Assembly: GCF_037081715.1 (NCBI RefSeq)
Contig: NZ_JAZDDH010000001.1
Coordinates: forward strand, 1,426,001 to 1,490,000
Direction: 5' to 3'
Length of the DNA stretch: 64,000 nt
Origin: Halalkalicoccus sp. CG83
Lineage (GTDB): Archaea > Halobacteriota > Halobacteria > Halobacteriales > Halalkalicoccaceae
Part shown: positions 1-9,356 of the stretch, piece after piece
How the letters are laid out: each line of letters starts with the position of its first letter
How positions within the stretch are numbered: position 1 is the first letter of the stretch
Translations under genes and position numbers: made by a program
Notes under the pieces: generated by a model
What the model saw: the letters and a program-made list of their open reading frames with translations, nothing else
Told to the model about the DNA's origin: nothing
Databases searched by the model: none

Positions 1-1
1 C

Positions 2-220
2 GGCCTGCTCGGGTTCGATCGCTCGTGGACCGAGCGGGGCGTGATCTCCTTCTTCGGCATCCGCGGGATCGGCACGTTCTACTACCTCGCCTACGGCCTG
101 AACGAGGCGGCGTTCGCCGACGCCGACCTGATCTGGGCGCTCGCGGGAGCGGTCGTCCTCGTCTCGATCGTCGTCCACGGGATCACTGCGACGCCGGTCA
201 TCTCGCGGATCCTGGATTAG
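2..220 (+). CDS. Cation/proton antiporter, C-terminal end (partial)
   Basis: Only the last 72 residues are in the window; the gene begins upstream. The reading frame ends at TAG 218-220. It contains a glycine-rich membrane segment (FGIRGIGTFYYLAYGL) and a final hydrophobic helix, a pattern typical of the last two transmembrane helices of CPA1/NhaP-type sodium/proton antiporters. Such proteins export Na+ in exchange for H+ at the cell membrane, a common need in halophiles. It is convergent with the archease gene, and their stop codons overlap by four bases. Family assignment rests on a short C-terminal piece. Confidence 0.7.
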   Translation, partial: GLLGFDRSWTERGVISFFGIRGIGTFYYLAYGLNEAAFADADLIWALAGAVVLVSIVVHGITATPVISRILD

Positions 221-642
221 ACGTCGAGGACGACGTAGGCGTACCACTCGTCCTCGCGCTCCTCGATGCGCATCTCGGAGTAGGTGACCGCCTTCACCTC
301 GCGGGCCTCGACCCGGTCGAGGGGGACCCCGCGAACGCTCCCCGAGAGCGTCCACCCCGCCCCGTCCGAACCCCCCTCGATGGCCTCGACGCGGTTCTCG
401 ACCGGGAGGACGCTCCGGACGTCGCGCTCGTAGATCAGTTCGTCGAGGTAGTCGAACAACAGCGCCTCGCGGCTCTCGGCGTCGACGTCGATCGAGAACC
501 GTTCGCCGGAGTCGGGGATCGCGTCACACTGGGCGGCCGCCAGTCCGTCGGCGGCGGCCGAGAAGACGGCCTCGAGGGTCGGGCCGCGGGCCTCGACGGC
601 CACGTCCGCCGTGTGATCGCGGAGCTCGAAATCGGCGCCCAT
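217..642 (-). CDS. Archease
   Basis: A 141-residue protein beginning MGADFELRDHTADVAVEARG. The DHTAD motif near residues 9-13, the internal ALLFDYLDELIY segment and the C-terminal VKAVTYSEMRIEE stretch are hallmarks of archease. Archease activates the RNA ligase RtcB and so supports tRNA splicing and RNA repair. The start at 642 is chosen because the family begins just before the DHTAD motif; an upstream in-frame ATG at 738 would add 32 arginine-rich residues unlike the family. RtcB itself is not in the window. Confidence 0.93.
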   Translation of the reverse strand: MGADFELRDHTADVAVEARGPTLEAVFSAAADGLAAAQCDAIPDSGERFSIDVDAESREALLFDYLDELIYERDVRSVLPVENRVEAIEGGSDGAGWTLSGSVRGVPLDRVEAREVKAVTYSEMRIEEREDEWYAYVVLDV

Positions 643-950
643 CGCTCGTCCCGCAGTCCATCGGGTACGGGAATAGGCGTGTCGGTTCGATCGTCCCCGA
701 TTCCGTGGCCGTCGATCGGCGGTTCGCTCGCCGCACACCTTAGCTATCGGGCTCCCGCTTGATGAGCTTATATGGGGTTAGACGGTGGGTGGATCGAACG
801 GCGTGCAGATCGAACGGAGCAGCGACGTCCGCACGAACCACTGGGCGGCCGTCGCGGACACGGTGGCGTCGGTGTACGGGTCGAAACTCTGAGTACATCG
901 AACGACGAACGGGCGGTGGTATTATTACGACGTGCCCCCTACTAGTGGCA

Positions 951-1427
951 GTGAGTGTCAACGTCGATCTACAGGTCGTCGGACCCGGCGACGACGCCTA
1001 CCTCGAGGAGGCGTGGCGGCTGAAGGAGGACATTCGAATCCGCGAGGACGTCCTCAAGCAGCGCCGCGGCTTCTTCACCGACGCCTATCGGAGATCGACC
1101 GTCCACGTCCTGCTCGTCGAGGACGACCTCGCCGGCTTCGCGGCCGTCAGACGCGACGGTTACATCCTCTTTCTCGCCGTCGGCTCCGAGTACCGCGGTC
1201 AGGGGTTCGGCGAGCGCCTCGTCGAGGCCGTCGCGGACGAACACGACACCGTGACGTGTCACGCCCGTACGACCAACGAGGACGCCCTGGCGTTCTACGA
1301 ACACCTCGGCTTCGATATCGATCGACGCATCGACAGCTACTACGAGGACGCCGGCGATTCCTTCTATCTCAAACGCGGCGACCGGGAGGGGATCGGCGAA
1401 CGCCTCTCGGAGTTCCTCCACCGCTGA
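951..1427 (+). CDS. GNAT-family N-acetyltransferase
   Basis: A 158-residue protein starting at GTG 951. The GNAT acetyl-CoA loop is seen as VGSEYRGQGFGERLV (about residues 77-91), followed by the ALAFYEHLGF motif typical of RimI-like enzymes. It probably transfers an acetyl group from acetyl-CoA to a protein or small molecule; the substrate cannot be told. A TATA-like stretch (tattatta) near 919-926 lies about 27 bases upstream, suggesting a leaderless transcript starting at or near the GTG. An ATG at 759 would add 64 non-conserved residues and was rejected. Confidence 0.85.
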   Translation: MSVNVDLQVVGPGDDAYLEEAWRLKEDIRIREDVLKQRRGFFTDAYRRSTVHVLLVEDDLAGFAAVRRDGYILFLAVGSEYRGQGFGERLVEAVADEHDTVTCHARTTNEDALAFYEHLGFDIDRRIDSYYEDAGDSFYLKRGDREGIGERLSEFLHR

Positions 1428-1477
1428 GCGTCCGCATCGCCACCCCTATATCGACGGTGCGCGAAGGGGGGTGACGA

Positions 1478-2653
1478 ATGGAGGATCGAACGCGCGCGTA
1501 CCTGCGGGGGCGGTTTCGCGATCACTACCGCCGGAGCGACGTCTCCCTGCCGCCGGCCGCCGACGAGCGCGAGTGGGGCTACATCCCCTGGACCGCGAGC
1601 CCGGGGACGACGATGGTCAGACATCGCTCCCTGCTGGATCTCGGCGAGATCGACGACTTCCTCGAGCGCGAGCGCCCCCGACACGTTTACTTCTCCGCCG
1701 GCCGGTACGACGATCCGAGCGCGAACTCGATGAAGGAGAAGGGCTGGCGCGGCTCGGACTTGATCTTCGACCTCGACGCCGACCACCTCCCCGGCGTGGT
1801 GCCCGGCGAGGACACCTATCGGGAGATGCTCGAAGCCTGTAAGGACGCGCTGTTCCGGCTGCTCTCCTTTCTCGACGACGACTTCGGTTTCTCCGACCTG
1901 ACGATCGTCTTCTCGGGGGGGCGGGGCTATCACGTCCACGTTCGCGATCTCGGCGTCCAGAAGCTCGAGAGCGAGGGGCGGCGCGAGATCGTCGACTACG
2001 TCCGCGGGATCGGCCTCGACTTCGAGGCGCTGATCCGCCGCGAGACCGTCGCCGGACTCGGCCGGCGCACGCCCGCCGAGAAGCGCACCCTCGACACGCG
2101 CGGGGGCTGGTCACGCCGCGCCCACCGCCACGTCCTCGATCTGGTCGAGGAGCTCGAGAACATGGAGGAGGAGGCGGCGCTCTCTCGTCTCCGGGAGTTC
2201 GAGGGGATCGGCGAGGGGAAGGCCCGCGCCGCCCTCCGGGCGATCGAGGAGAACCGCGAGGGGATCGAGGCGGGCAACGTCGACGTCCACTCGGCCTTTT
2301 TCGGTCTCGCTCGCACGCTCGTCGCCGAGAGCGTCGCCCGGGACAACGCCCCGATCGACGAACCGGTTACCACGGACACGAACCGACTGATCCGACTGCC
2401 GGGTAGCCTCCACGGCGGCAGCGGTCTCGCGGTGATGCGCCTCGACCGCGCGGACCTCGAGGCGTTCGACCCCCTCGAGGACGCGATCCCCGCGACGTTT
2501 CGGAACCACGAGATCACGGTCGACCTCCCCGAGGAGCGCCGCGTCGAACTCGGAGAGCTCTCGCGGACGCTCGAGGCGGGGACGCACGCCGTCCCCGAGT
2601 ACGTCGGTGTGTTCCTGATGGCGCGCGGCTGGGCGGAGAAGGGTCGGGAGTGA
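1478..2653 (+). CDS. priS: DNA primase small (catalytic) subunit PriS
   Basis: A 391-residue archaeal/eukaryal-type primase catalytic subunit. The active-site acidic motif is visible as DLIFDLDAD (residues 94-102) and the downstream SGGRGYHVHVRD motif (146-157) matches the nucleotide-binding region of the PriS family. It makes RNA/DNA primers for replication together with PriL, which is not in this window. It is immediately followed by a GINS-family gene in the same direction, a pairing in which both partners work at the replication fork. Length fits the family. Confidence 0.97.
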   Translation: MEDRTRAYLRGRFRDHYRRSDVSLPPAADEREWGYIPWTASPGTTMVRHRSLLDLGEIDDFLERERPRHVYFSAGRYDDPSANSMKEKGWRGSDLIFDLDADHLPGVVPGEDTYREMLEACKDALFRLLSFLDDDFGFSDLTIVFSGGRGYHVHVRDLGVQKLESEGRREIVDYVRGIGLDFEALIRRETVAGLGRRTPAEKRTLDTRGGWSRRAHRHVLDLVEELENMEEEAALSRLREFEGIGEGKARAALRAIEENREGIEAGNVDVHSAFFGLARTLVAESVARDNAPIDEPVTTDTNRLIRLPGSLHGGSGLAVMRLDRADLEAFDPLEDAIPATFRNHEITVDLPEERRVELGELSRTLEAGTHAVPEYVGVFLMARGWAEKGRE

Positions 2654-2673
2654 AACAGTTAAGAGGATCGACG

Positions 2674-2724
2674 ATGTCGGAACAGGGTATGCATCGAGAG
2701 TTCGTCGAGGAGGTGCGTCGGTAG
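2674..2724 (+). other. Mini open frame carrying the ribosome binding site of the GINS gene
   Basis: ATG codons at 2674 and 2689 open the same frame, giving a 16- or 11-residue peptide (MSEQGMHREFVEEVRR) that ends at TAG 2722-2724, directly abutting the GTG start of the GINS gene. A strong Shine-Dalgarno sequence GGAGGTG lies inside it at 2709-2715, nine bases before the GTG. This could be a leader peptide giving translational coupling, or just the leader carrying the ribosome binding site. Confidence 0.35.
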
Positions 2725-3600
2725 GTGGATCTCGACGAACTCCAGGCGGTCCGGGACACGGAACGGAGCAAGGACAGCCTTCAGGGTCTCGAGGAGTCGT
2801 TCTACGCGGACGTCGCGGATCACATCGCCGATCTGAAGGAACGGCGCAAGCAGGCCGCGGAGGAGGCCGACGATCCCTTCGGCGACCCCGAAGTCCAGCA
2901 GCTGACCGGCGAGATCGACGCCACCGAGCAGGTCGTCGAGTCGATCTACGAGCGGCGGGTGGGGAAGCTCGTGAAGCTCGCGAGCTTCGCCGCCGCCGAC
3001 ATGCCCGCCGACGAGGACGGGCTCACCCGCGAGGAACGTAACCTCTTTACTGACCTCGTCTCGCGGATCAAGGAGAACCGCGCGCACGTCCTCGACGTGC
3101 TCGCCGGCGAGCAGGTACCGAAGTCGACGGAGACGGACGCCGAGCCCGATCAGATCGACGGGCACCAGGAGACTACGGAGTCCGCCGAGCCATCGTCACC
3201 CGCGATGGCGCCGGCCGAACCGGGGACGAACGACGGGTCGAAGGCGGGGACGGACGAGTCGCGGATCAGCGCCGCCGACCTCATGGGAGAGGGTCCGAGC
3301 GAACCCACGTCGGAGGAACCTCCGGCGGAGCCCGAACGACGGGCCCACGACGCAGATTCGGAGCCGAACGCCGAGCCGGACCCAGAGGTCGACGCCGAGA
3401 GTCCGCCGTCGGCCGAGGCGAGCGAGGAGACCGTCCAGGACGAGGTCGAGCGGGTCACCCTCCGGATCACCCGCGACGTCGGGGAGATCGTCGGCGTCGA
3501 CGACCGCGAGTACGACCTTGCGAGCGAGGACGTCGTGACGCTCCCGGAGGCGAACGCCGGAGCGCTCCTCCAACGCGACGCCGCCGAACGGCTGGACTGA
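2725..3600 (+). CDS. GINS complex protein, Gins51-type
   Basis: A 291-residue protein starting at GTG 2725, forced by an in-frame TAG directly upstream and supported by a Shine-Dalgarno GGAGGTG nine bases before it. The first ~135 residues are helical and charged (A-domain-like), residues about 135-235 are an acidic, Pro/Ser-rich linker, and the last ~55 (VERVTLRITRDVGEIVGVDD onward) look like the small beta B-domain. This A-then-B order is that of archaeal Gins51. GINS joins MCM and GAN/RecJ in the replicative helicase. It follows priS by 71 bases. The linker is long compared with other archaea. Confidence 0.85.
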   Translation: MDLDELQAVRDTERSKDSLQGLEESFYADVADHIADLKERRKQAAEEADDPFGDPEVQQLTGEIDATEQVVESIYERRVGKLVKLASFAAADMPADEDGLTREERNLFTDLVSRIKENRAHVLDVLAGEQVPKSTETDAEPDQIDGHQETTESAEPSSPAMAPAEPGTNDGSKAGTDESRISAADLMGEGPSEPTSEEPPAEPERRAHDADSEPNAEPDPEVDAESPPSAEASEETVQDEVERVTLRITRDVGEIVGVDDREYDLASEDVVTLPEANAGALLQRDAAERLD

Positions 3601-3631
3601 GGTTTATCTTTCGAGCCGCCCAACCGCCGAC

Positions 3632-4960
3632 ATGGTAGCGAGCCGTCCGCCCGGACCCAACGGTCTGCCCCTTCTCGGAAACACCCTGCAGTTCGTTCGC
3701 GGACAGGAGAAGTTCTACGAGGACGCCGCAACCCACGGGGACGTCGCCTCGCTCGACCTCCTCGGAATCGGCGAGCACTACCTAGTGAGCGAGCCGACGC
3801 TCGTCGAGCGGATGCTCGTCTCCGACCGCGAGCGGTTCGCGAAGCCGTCGCACACCAAAGCGCAGTTGGGTGAACTGCTCGGACAGGGGCTCGTCCTAAG
3901 CGAGGGTGAGCTTTGGCGGCGCCAGCGCGGCGCGACCCAGCCCGCCTTCTATCGCGATCGGATCGCGACCTACGCGGAGTCGATGACCGCCCACGCGGAG
4001 CGAACGATCGAGCGGTGGGACCACGGCGCGATGTACGACATCGAGGGCGAGATGAAGGACCTCACCCTGCGGATCCTCGTTGAGTCGATGTTTGGCGGCG
4101 AGATCGACTACGAAAAGCGGGGGATTCGCGAGATGGCCCGCCGGCTACAAGTGCCCGGCCGGCCGGCGATGCAGCCGATCGCCAACGTCGTTCCCAAGTC
4201 GGTGCCGATCCCCATGTGGCAGCGGTATCACGAGGCGATCGATGAGTTCGACTCGATCGTCTACGAGCTAATCGAACGCCGTCAGAAGGACGAAAGGGAC
4301 CGCGACGACCTGCTCTCGATGCTGCTGGGGGTGGGAATGGACGAGAAACAGCTCCGCGACGAGATGATGACGCTGCTCTTCGCCGGTCACGAGACCACGG
4401 CACTCGCGCTCACCTACGTCTGGTACCTGCTCGCTCGCCATCCCGCGGTCGGCGAGCGGCTGCGAGCGGAGCTCGACGACGTCCTCGACGGCCGAGTGCC
4501 GACGATGGCCGACCTGCCGGATCTCGAGTACACCGAACGGGTCGTCAAGGAGGCGATGCGCCTCTACCCGCCGGTTCCCGCCATTCCGCGCGAGACGACC
4601 TCCGAGATCGACCTCGGCGGCTACTCGCTTCCCGAAGGGGCGCTCGTCATCGCCTCCCAGTGGGTGATTCACCACGATGAACGCTTCTACGACGATCCGT
4701 ACGCCTTCAGACCCGAGCGGTGGAGCGAGGGGTTCGAGGAACGGCTTCCGGAGTTCGCCTACTTCCCGTTCGGCGGCGGCCCGCGCCGGTGTATTGGTGC
4801 GGGGTTCGCGATGATCGAAGCCCAGCTCATCCTGGCGACGATCGCCCGGGAGTACGAACTGCAGTTGGTCGGCGACGACTCGCTCGATCTCGCGGTCGGG
4901 ATCACCCTGTTCCCGATGACGGAGCTAGAGCTACGCGTCGTCGATCGCGAGAAGAGATGA
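3632..4960 (+). CDS. Cytochrome P450
   Basis: A 442-residue P450. Visible motifs are the proline-rich N-terminus (RPPGPNGLPLLGN), the I-helix oxygen-binding AGHETT near residue 250, the K-helix EAMR near 307, and the heme loop FPFGGGPRRCIG with the iron-ligand cysteine at residue 387. There is no N-terminal membrane anchor, so it is probably soluble and needs separate ferredoxin/reductase partners. The substrate is unknown; related haloarchaeal enzymes resemble CYP174-like and fatty-acid-type bacterial P450s, but I cannot assign a subfamily. It stands alone between GINS and CDC48. Confidence 0.95.
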   Translation: MVASRPPGPNGLPLLGNTLQFVRGQEKFYEDAATHGDVASLDLLGIGEHYLVSEPTLVERMLVSDRERFAKPSHTKAQLGELLGQGLVLSEGELWRRQRGATQPAFYRDRIATYAESMTAHAERTIERWDHGAMYDIEGEMKDLTLRILVESMFGGEIDYEKRGIREMARRLQVPGRPAMQPIANVVPKSVPIPMWQRYHEAIDEFDSIVYELIERRQKDERDRDDLLSMLLGVGMDEKQLRDEMMTLLFAGHETTALALTYVWYLLARHPAVGERLRAELDDVLDGRVPTMADLPDLEYTERVVKEAMRLYPPVPAIPRETTSEIDLGGYSLPEGALVIASQWVIHHDERFYDDPYAFRPERWSEGFEERLPEFAYFPFGGGPRRCIGAGFAMIEAQLILATIAREYELQLVGDDSLDLAVGITLFPMTELELRVVDREKR

Positions 4961-5029
4961 GAGGCCGGGGTGTCCGTGAAAGGCCGATGCGTCAACGATC
5001 GAGGAGCCGTAGCGCGACCGCCCGTGGCT

Positions 5030-7297
5030 CTACTGGAAGGTCCGGCTGACTTCCTGGTCGCGGGCGTCGGGCTCGGCCTGATCGAAGCGCTCCTCGATCT
5101 CGTCGTACTGCTCTCTGACCTCGGGGGTGACGCTCGGCTTCACCTCGTCGAGCGCCTGTTCGAAGTGTTCGCGGCTGACCCGAACGTTTCCGACGCTGTC
5201 GATCGCGTCCTCGGGACCGACGCTGTGGATGAACTCGCGGGTCGCGGACATCGAGGCCTCGCGACAGACCGCCTCGATGTCGGCGCCGACGTAGCCTTCC
5301 GTTTCGGCTGCGAGCCAGTCGAGGTCCACGTCGTCCGCGATCGGCTTGTTCTGGGTGTGGACCTCGAAGATCGCCCGGCGGGCGTCCTCGTCGGGGACCG
5401 GCACGTGGACGTGCCGGTCGAGGCGACCCGGACGCAGGAGCGCGGAGTCGATCAGGTCCGGCCGGTTGGTCGTCGCGATCACGACGACGTCCTCGAGCTC
5501 CTCGAGCCCGTCGAGCTCGGTCAACAGCTGGGAGACCATGCGCTCACCGACGCCCGAGTCGCCCGAGCGCTGGCCGCGCTCGCCGGCGATCGAGTCGATC
5601 TCGTCGAAGAAGATCACCGTCGGGGCGTTCTCGCGAGCCTTGCTGAACACCTCGCGGACTCCCTTCTCCGACTCGCCAACGAACTTGTTGAGCAGTTCGG
5701 GGCCCTTGATCGAGATGAAGTTCGACTCGGCCTCGTTGGCGACGGCCTTCGCGAGCAGGGTCTTACCCGTGCCCGGCGGGCCGTAGAGCAACACGCCCTT
5801 CGCCGCCTCGAGGTCCATCGCCTCGAACACCTCGGGGTAGTCGAGCGGCCACTGGATCGTCTCACGCAGGCGCTCCTTGGTATCGGCTAAGCCGCCGACC
5901 CGGTCCCAGGAGACGTCGGGCACCTCGACGAACACCTCGCGCAGTGCGGAGGGTTCGATCCCCTTTCGTGCCTGCTTGAAGTCGTCCTCCGTGACCTGGA
6001 GTGCCTCAAGCACGTCGGCGTCGATCTCCTCGGCCTCGAGGTCGAGTTCGGGGCGGATCCGCCGCAGCGCGTTCATCGCGGCCTCGCGCGTGAGCGTCGC
6101 GATGTCGGCGCCGACGAAGCCGTGAGTGCTCTCGGCGTACTGTTCGAGGTCGATCCCCTCGGCCAGCGGCATTCCGCGGGTGTGGACCTGCAGGATCTCG
6201 CGACGTCCCTCCTTGTCGGGGACGCCGATCTCGATCTCCCGATCGAACCGGCCGCCCCGTCGGAGCGCGGGGTCGATCGCATCGACGCGGTTGGTCGCCC
6301 CGATGACGATCACCTGGCCGCGCTCCTCGAGGCCGTCCATCAGGCTGAGCAGCTGGGCGACCACCCGACGCTCGACGTCGCCGCTGGTCTCGCCGCGTTT
6401 GGGCGCGATCGAGTCGATCTCGTCGATGAAGACGATCGCGGGCGCGTTCTCCTCGGCCTCGTCGAAGATCTCGCGGAGCTGCTCCTCGCTCTCGCCGTAG
6501 TACTTCGACATGATCTCCGGTCCGCTGATCGTATGGAAGCTCGCGTCGACCTCGCTGGCGACGGCCTTGGCCATCAGCGTCTTACCCGTTCCGGGCGGAC
6601 CGTGGAGCAGAACTCCTTTGGGCGGCTCGATGCCGAGCTGCTGGAACAGCTCGGGGTGGCGCATCGGCAGCTCGATCATCTCCCGAACTTGCTCGAGCTC
6701 GCGGTCCAGGCCGCCGATGTCCTCGTAGGTGACGCTCGGCGTTCCCTGGGCGTCGCCCGTCTCCCCACGGATCTGTTCGGCGGGCTTCTCGCTGATGGAG
6801 ATCTCCGTCCCGTCCGTGACGACCACCGTGCCGGAGGGCGAGGTGTCGGCGATCTTCAGGGGAATCTCCCGGCCGCCGCCGGACATCGGGCCGATCCCGA
6901 AGCCGACGCGAACGGTCTGGCCCTGCGTGATCGCCTGTCCGCTGAGGCGATCGCGAACCAGAGGACCGATGTTGCCCTGGATTCGGAGGTTCTGGGGCGT
7001 GGCGATCGTGATCTTCGTCGCGGGCTTGACCTCGGCCTTCTCGACGCTCACGCGGTCGTCGATCCCGACGTTCGACTCCTGTCGCAGCCGACCGTCGATA
7101 CGGATCACGCCGCGGCCGTCGTCCTCCGGGTAGCCCGGCCAGACTCGCGCGACCGCGCGGTCGCCGTCCTTTCCCTCGATGAGGATGTAATCACCGTTCT
7201 CGAGCTCTAGCTCCTCCATGGAGACGCGATCGACCGCGGCCAACCCGCGGCCTGCGTCCTTCTGCTTCAGTGGTTTGACGGTGAGTTTCGTGCTCAT
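5030..7297 (-). CDS. CDC48/p97-family AAA ATPase
   Basis: A 755-residue VCP-like ATPase. The N-terminal double-psi barrel region (about 1-190) is followed by two AAA modules: D1 with Walker A GPPGTGKT at 233-240 and Walker B FIDEID at about 290-295, and D2 with Walker A at 506-513 and Walker B FFDEID at about 563-568. CDC48 unfolds proteins for the proteasome. The start ATG overlaps the stop of the small Hsp20-like gene upstream by four bases, so the two are probably one transcript driven from the promoter near 7571-7580. No sign of damage. Confidence 0.97.
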   Translation of the reverse strand: MSTKLTVKPLKQKDAGRGLAAVDRVSMEELELENGDYILIEGKDGDRAVARVWPGYPEDDGRGVIRIDGRLRQESNVGIDDRVSVEKAEVKPATKITIATPQNLRIQGNIGPLVRDRLSGQAITQGQTVRVGFGIGPMSGGGREIPLKIADTSPSGTVVVTDGTEISISEKPAEQIRGETGDAQGTPSVTYEDIGGLDRELEQVREMIELPMRHPELFQQLGIEPPKGVLLHGPPGTGKTLMAKAVASEVDASFHTISGPEIMSKYYGESEEQLREIFDEAEENAPAIVFIDEIDSIAPKRGETSGDVERRVVAQLLSLMDGLEERGQVIVIGATNRVDAIDPALRRGGRFDREIEIGVPDKEGRREILQVHTRGMPLAEGIDLEQYAESTHGFVGADIATLTREAAMNALRRIRPELDLEAEEIDADVLEALQVTEDDFKQARKGIEPSALREVFVEVPDVSWDRVGGLADTKERLRETIQWPLDYPEVFEAMDLEAAKGVLLYGPPGTGKTLLAKAVANEAESNFISIKGPELLNKFVGESEKGVREVFSKARENAPTVIFFDEIDSIAGERGQRSGDSGVGERMVSQLLTELDGLEELEDVVVIATTNRPDLIDSALLRPGRLDRHVHVPVPDEDARRAIFEVHTQNKPIADDVDLDWLAAETEGYVGADIEAVCREASMSATREFIHSVGPEDAIDSVGNVRVSREHFEQALDEVKPSVTPEVREQYDEIEERFDQAEPDARDQEVSRTFQ

Positions 7298-7542
7298 GGA
7301 CTCACCTCGATGGTGAGGACGCCGTTTCTGATAAACGCTCGTGCTTCCTCAGTAGGGAGGTCGAACTCCTCCTGACGTTCGCCTTCCGGAGTCTCGATGA
7401 CGACGATCGCCGTTCCGTCGGCGACGTCGACGCTCGCCTCGCCTCCCGTGATACCGAGATCGACGGCGATCACCGTCTCGTCGTCGTACTCGTACCGACG
7501 GGCGAAGACGTCGCGTCCGTCCGCGATGTGTTGTGGGTTCAT
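7294..7542 (-). CDS. Small Hsp20/alpha-crystallin-like protein
   Basis: An 82-residue protein. Its C-terminal half ([25 protein letters not shown]) resembles the end of the alpha-crystallin domain of small heat-shock proteins, including the NGVLTIEV strand. It is shorter than a complete Hsp20 and has no long N-terminal arm. It overlaps the CDC48 gene by four bases, which points to a joint role in handling misfolded proteins, perhaps as an adaptor. The family assignment is by motif only; it could be a separate haloarchaeal family with the same fold. Confidence 0.6.
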   Translation of the reverse strand: MNPQHIADGRDVFARRYEYDDETVIAVDLGITGGEASVDVADGTAIVVIETPEGERQEEFDLPTEEARAFIRNGVLTIEVSP

Positions 7543-7548
7543 GGTTTC

Positions 7549-7580
7549 ACTAACTCCAGGTTAGTCGTTTTAGTATTTAA
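7549..7580 (-). promoter_or_regulatory. Promoter with inverted repeat upstream of hsp20-like/CDC48 operon
   Basis: On the minus strand a TATA-like ttaaatact lies at about 7571-7580, roughly 30 bases before ATG 7542. Between it and the start is a perfect inverted repeat ACTAAC-N5-GTTAGT at 7549-7565. A further half-site (gttag) lies upstream of the TATA box near 7591-7596. The position over the transcription start fits a repressor operator; the regulator is unknown. Confidence 0.5.
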
Positions 7581-7683
7581 GTCTTTCTCTAGTTAGGAGG
7601 GCCCAGGGTAACGGTTCGGGAGTAGCGGTAGTGTTGCAGTTCCGGTACAGAGGTTTATACCATGTGCGCGCCAATCGGTATCG

Positions 7684-8466
7684 ATGCGAACGGTCTCACA
7701 CCAGGGTCGGGAGACGGCCTACGAGCGCCACGACCGCGGCGGCGACGGCGAACCGCTGCTCTGCGTACACGGCAGCGGCGGGAGCCACGCGGTCTGGAAG
7801 TCGCAGGCTCGGCTCGCCGACGAACGACCCGTCGTCGCGGTGGACCTCAGCGGCCACGGCGTGAGCGAGGACGTCGACGCCGAGGCGGGCTTCGGTGCGC
7901 TCTCTGCGTACGCCGACGACGTGATCGCGGTCGCCGAGGAGACCGGCGCGCGAGTCCTCGTGGGCAGTTCGCTCGGCGGCGCCGTCGCGCTCCACATCGC
8001 GCTCTACCGGGAGTTCGAGCCCGACGGACTGGTGCTCGCCGGCACGGGTGCGAGGCTCGCGGTGCTCGACGACCTGCTCGCGTGGCTCGCCGAGGACTTC
8101 GACCGCGCGGTCGAGTTCCTCCACGAACCCGGCCACCTGTTCTACGACGCCGACGACCGGCTCGTCGAACTCTCCCGGGAGGCGGTGTACGACTGCGGGC
8201 GCGCGGTGGTCGAGCGCGACTTCCGGACCTGCCACGCGTTCGACGTCCGCGACGAGCTCGACGGGGTGAGCGTCCCCGCTCTGGCGGTCGTCGGCGAACA
8301 CGATCGACTCACGCCCCCTCGCTACCACGAGTACCTGCACGAGGAGCTCCCCGACTGCGGGCTTGCGACCGTCGAGGACGCCGCGCATCTGGCGATGCTC
8401 GAACGGCCCGGGGCGTTCAACGAGGCCGTCTCGGCGTTTCTCGACGGGCTCGGCGCCGCTCAGTAG
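7684..8466 (+). CDS. Alpha/beta-hydrolase
   Basis: A 260-residue single-domain alpha/beta-hydrolase. The oxyanion-hole motif HGSGG is at 29-33, the nucleophile elbow GSSLG at 94-98 (serine 96), with a likely acid in VVGEHDRL and histidine in DAAHLAML near the C-terminus, so the triad is complete. The substrate (ester, epoxide, lactone or other) cannot be told. A TATA box (tttatac) near 7651-7657 lies about 30 bases before the ATG, consistent with a leaderless transcript. It is convergent with panB and their 3' ends overlap by seven bases. Confidence 0.88.
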   Translation: MRTVSHQGRETAYERHDRGGDGEPLLCVHGSGGSHAVWKSQARLADERPVVAVDLSGHGVSEDVDAEAGFGALSAYADDVIAVAEETGARVLVGSSLGGAVALHIALYREFEPDGLVLAGTGARLAVLDDLLAWLAEDFDRAVEFLHEPGHLFYDADDRLVELSREAVYDCGRAVVERDFRTCHAFDVRDELDGVSVPALAVVGEHDRLTPPRYHEYLHEELPDCGLATVEDAAHLAMLERPGAFNEAVSAFLDGLGAAQ

Positions 8467-9266
8467 ACGTCGTCGAGTCCCTCGACGACCTCGGCGTGTT
8501 CCTCGGCGGGGAACTCGCCGCTCTCGACGGCCTTCCGGTACTCGCGGACGGCGCGTTCGATCTCAGAGCGGACGTCCGCGAACTGCTTCGAGAACGGGGG
8601 CGACCACTCGCCCAGTCCGATCACGTCCGTGATCACGAGCACCTGGCCGTCACAGTCGGGGCCCGCGCCGATCCCGATCGTGGGAATCGAGAGCGCCTCG
8701 CTCACGCCGGCTGCGAGGTTCGCGGGGATGTGTTCGAGCACGAGCGAGAACGCGCCGGCCTCCTCGTGGGCATGTGCAAGCTCGAGCAGCTCCCGGGCGG
8801 CCTCCTCGGTGGTGGCCTGCTGGCCGTAGCCGCCCAGCTGGTTGACGTGCTGGGGGGTGAGTCCGAGGTGTGCCATCACGGGGATGCCGAGGTCGACGAG
8901 CCGCCCGGTCAGCTCGACGGTGTGGGGTCCGCTCTCGAGCTTGACGGCGTCGGCGCCCGCCTCCTTCACCAAACGTCCGGCGTTCTCGATGCCCTCGGCA
9001 TCGCTCACACCGAAGGAGAGAAACGGCATGTCCGCGACGACCAGCGTCTCGTCGGTTGCGCGCGAGACGGCGGCCGTGCGGCTCTGTACCTCCTCGAGCG
9101 TGACCGGAAGCGTCGAGTCGTGGCCGAGGACGGCGTTGCCCATACTGTCGCCGACGAGGATCACGTCGATGCCCGCCCGCTCGACGAGTTCGGCGGTGGG
9201 CGCGTCGTAGGCGGTGAGCATCGTGATCGGCTCCTCGGCGGTGCGGACGTCGGCGACCGTGGTCAT
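8460..9266 (-). CDS. panB: 3-methyl-2-oxobutanoate hydroxymethyltransferase (PanB)
   Basis: A 268-residue TIM-barrel enzyme that transfers a hydroxymethyl group from methylene-tetrahydropterin to alpha-ketoisovalerate, the first step toward pantoate and coenzyme A. Family motifs are LTAYDAPTA near the start, VGDSMGN, MAHLGLTPQ and GIGAGPDCDGQVLV. The start at 9266 (MTTVADVRT) fits the family length; an in-frame ATG at 9380 would add 38 arginine-rich residues. Its coenzyme A pathway partners are not nearby. Confidence 0.95.
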   Translation of the reverse strand: MTTVADVRTAEEPITMLTAYDAPTAELVERAGIDVILVGDSMGNAVLGHDSTLPVTLEEVQSRTAAVSRATDETLVVADMPFLSFGVSDAEGIENAGRLVKEAGADAVKLESGPHTVELTGRLVDLGIPVMAHLGLTPQHVNQLGGYGQQATTEEAARELLELAHAHEEAGAFSLVLEHIPANLAAGVSEALSIPTIGIGAGPDCDGQVLVITDVIGLGEWSPPFSKQFADVRSEIERAVREYRKAVESGEFPAEEHAEVVEGLDDVY

Positions 9267-9356
9267 GGCGGTGATTGCCGGCCTGCGGGATAAACGGTGT
9301 CGGTCCCGGCGGGGAGGGACGACAGGCTTACGACCCGTGCACGCCCACTCGCGCCC

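Noticed and set aside
25-762. Long plus-strand open frame across the antiporter end and archease
   Set aside because: It is arginine/aspartate-rich shadow sequence opposite archease; the archease frame has clear family motifs.
4970-7210. Long plus-strand open frames opposite the CDC48 gene
   Set aside because: High GC creates open antisense frames; the minus strand encodes a complete two-domain AAA ATPase.
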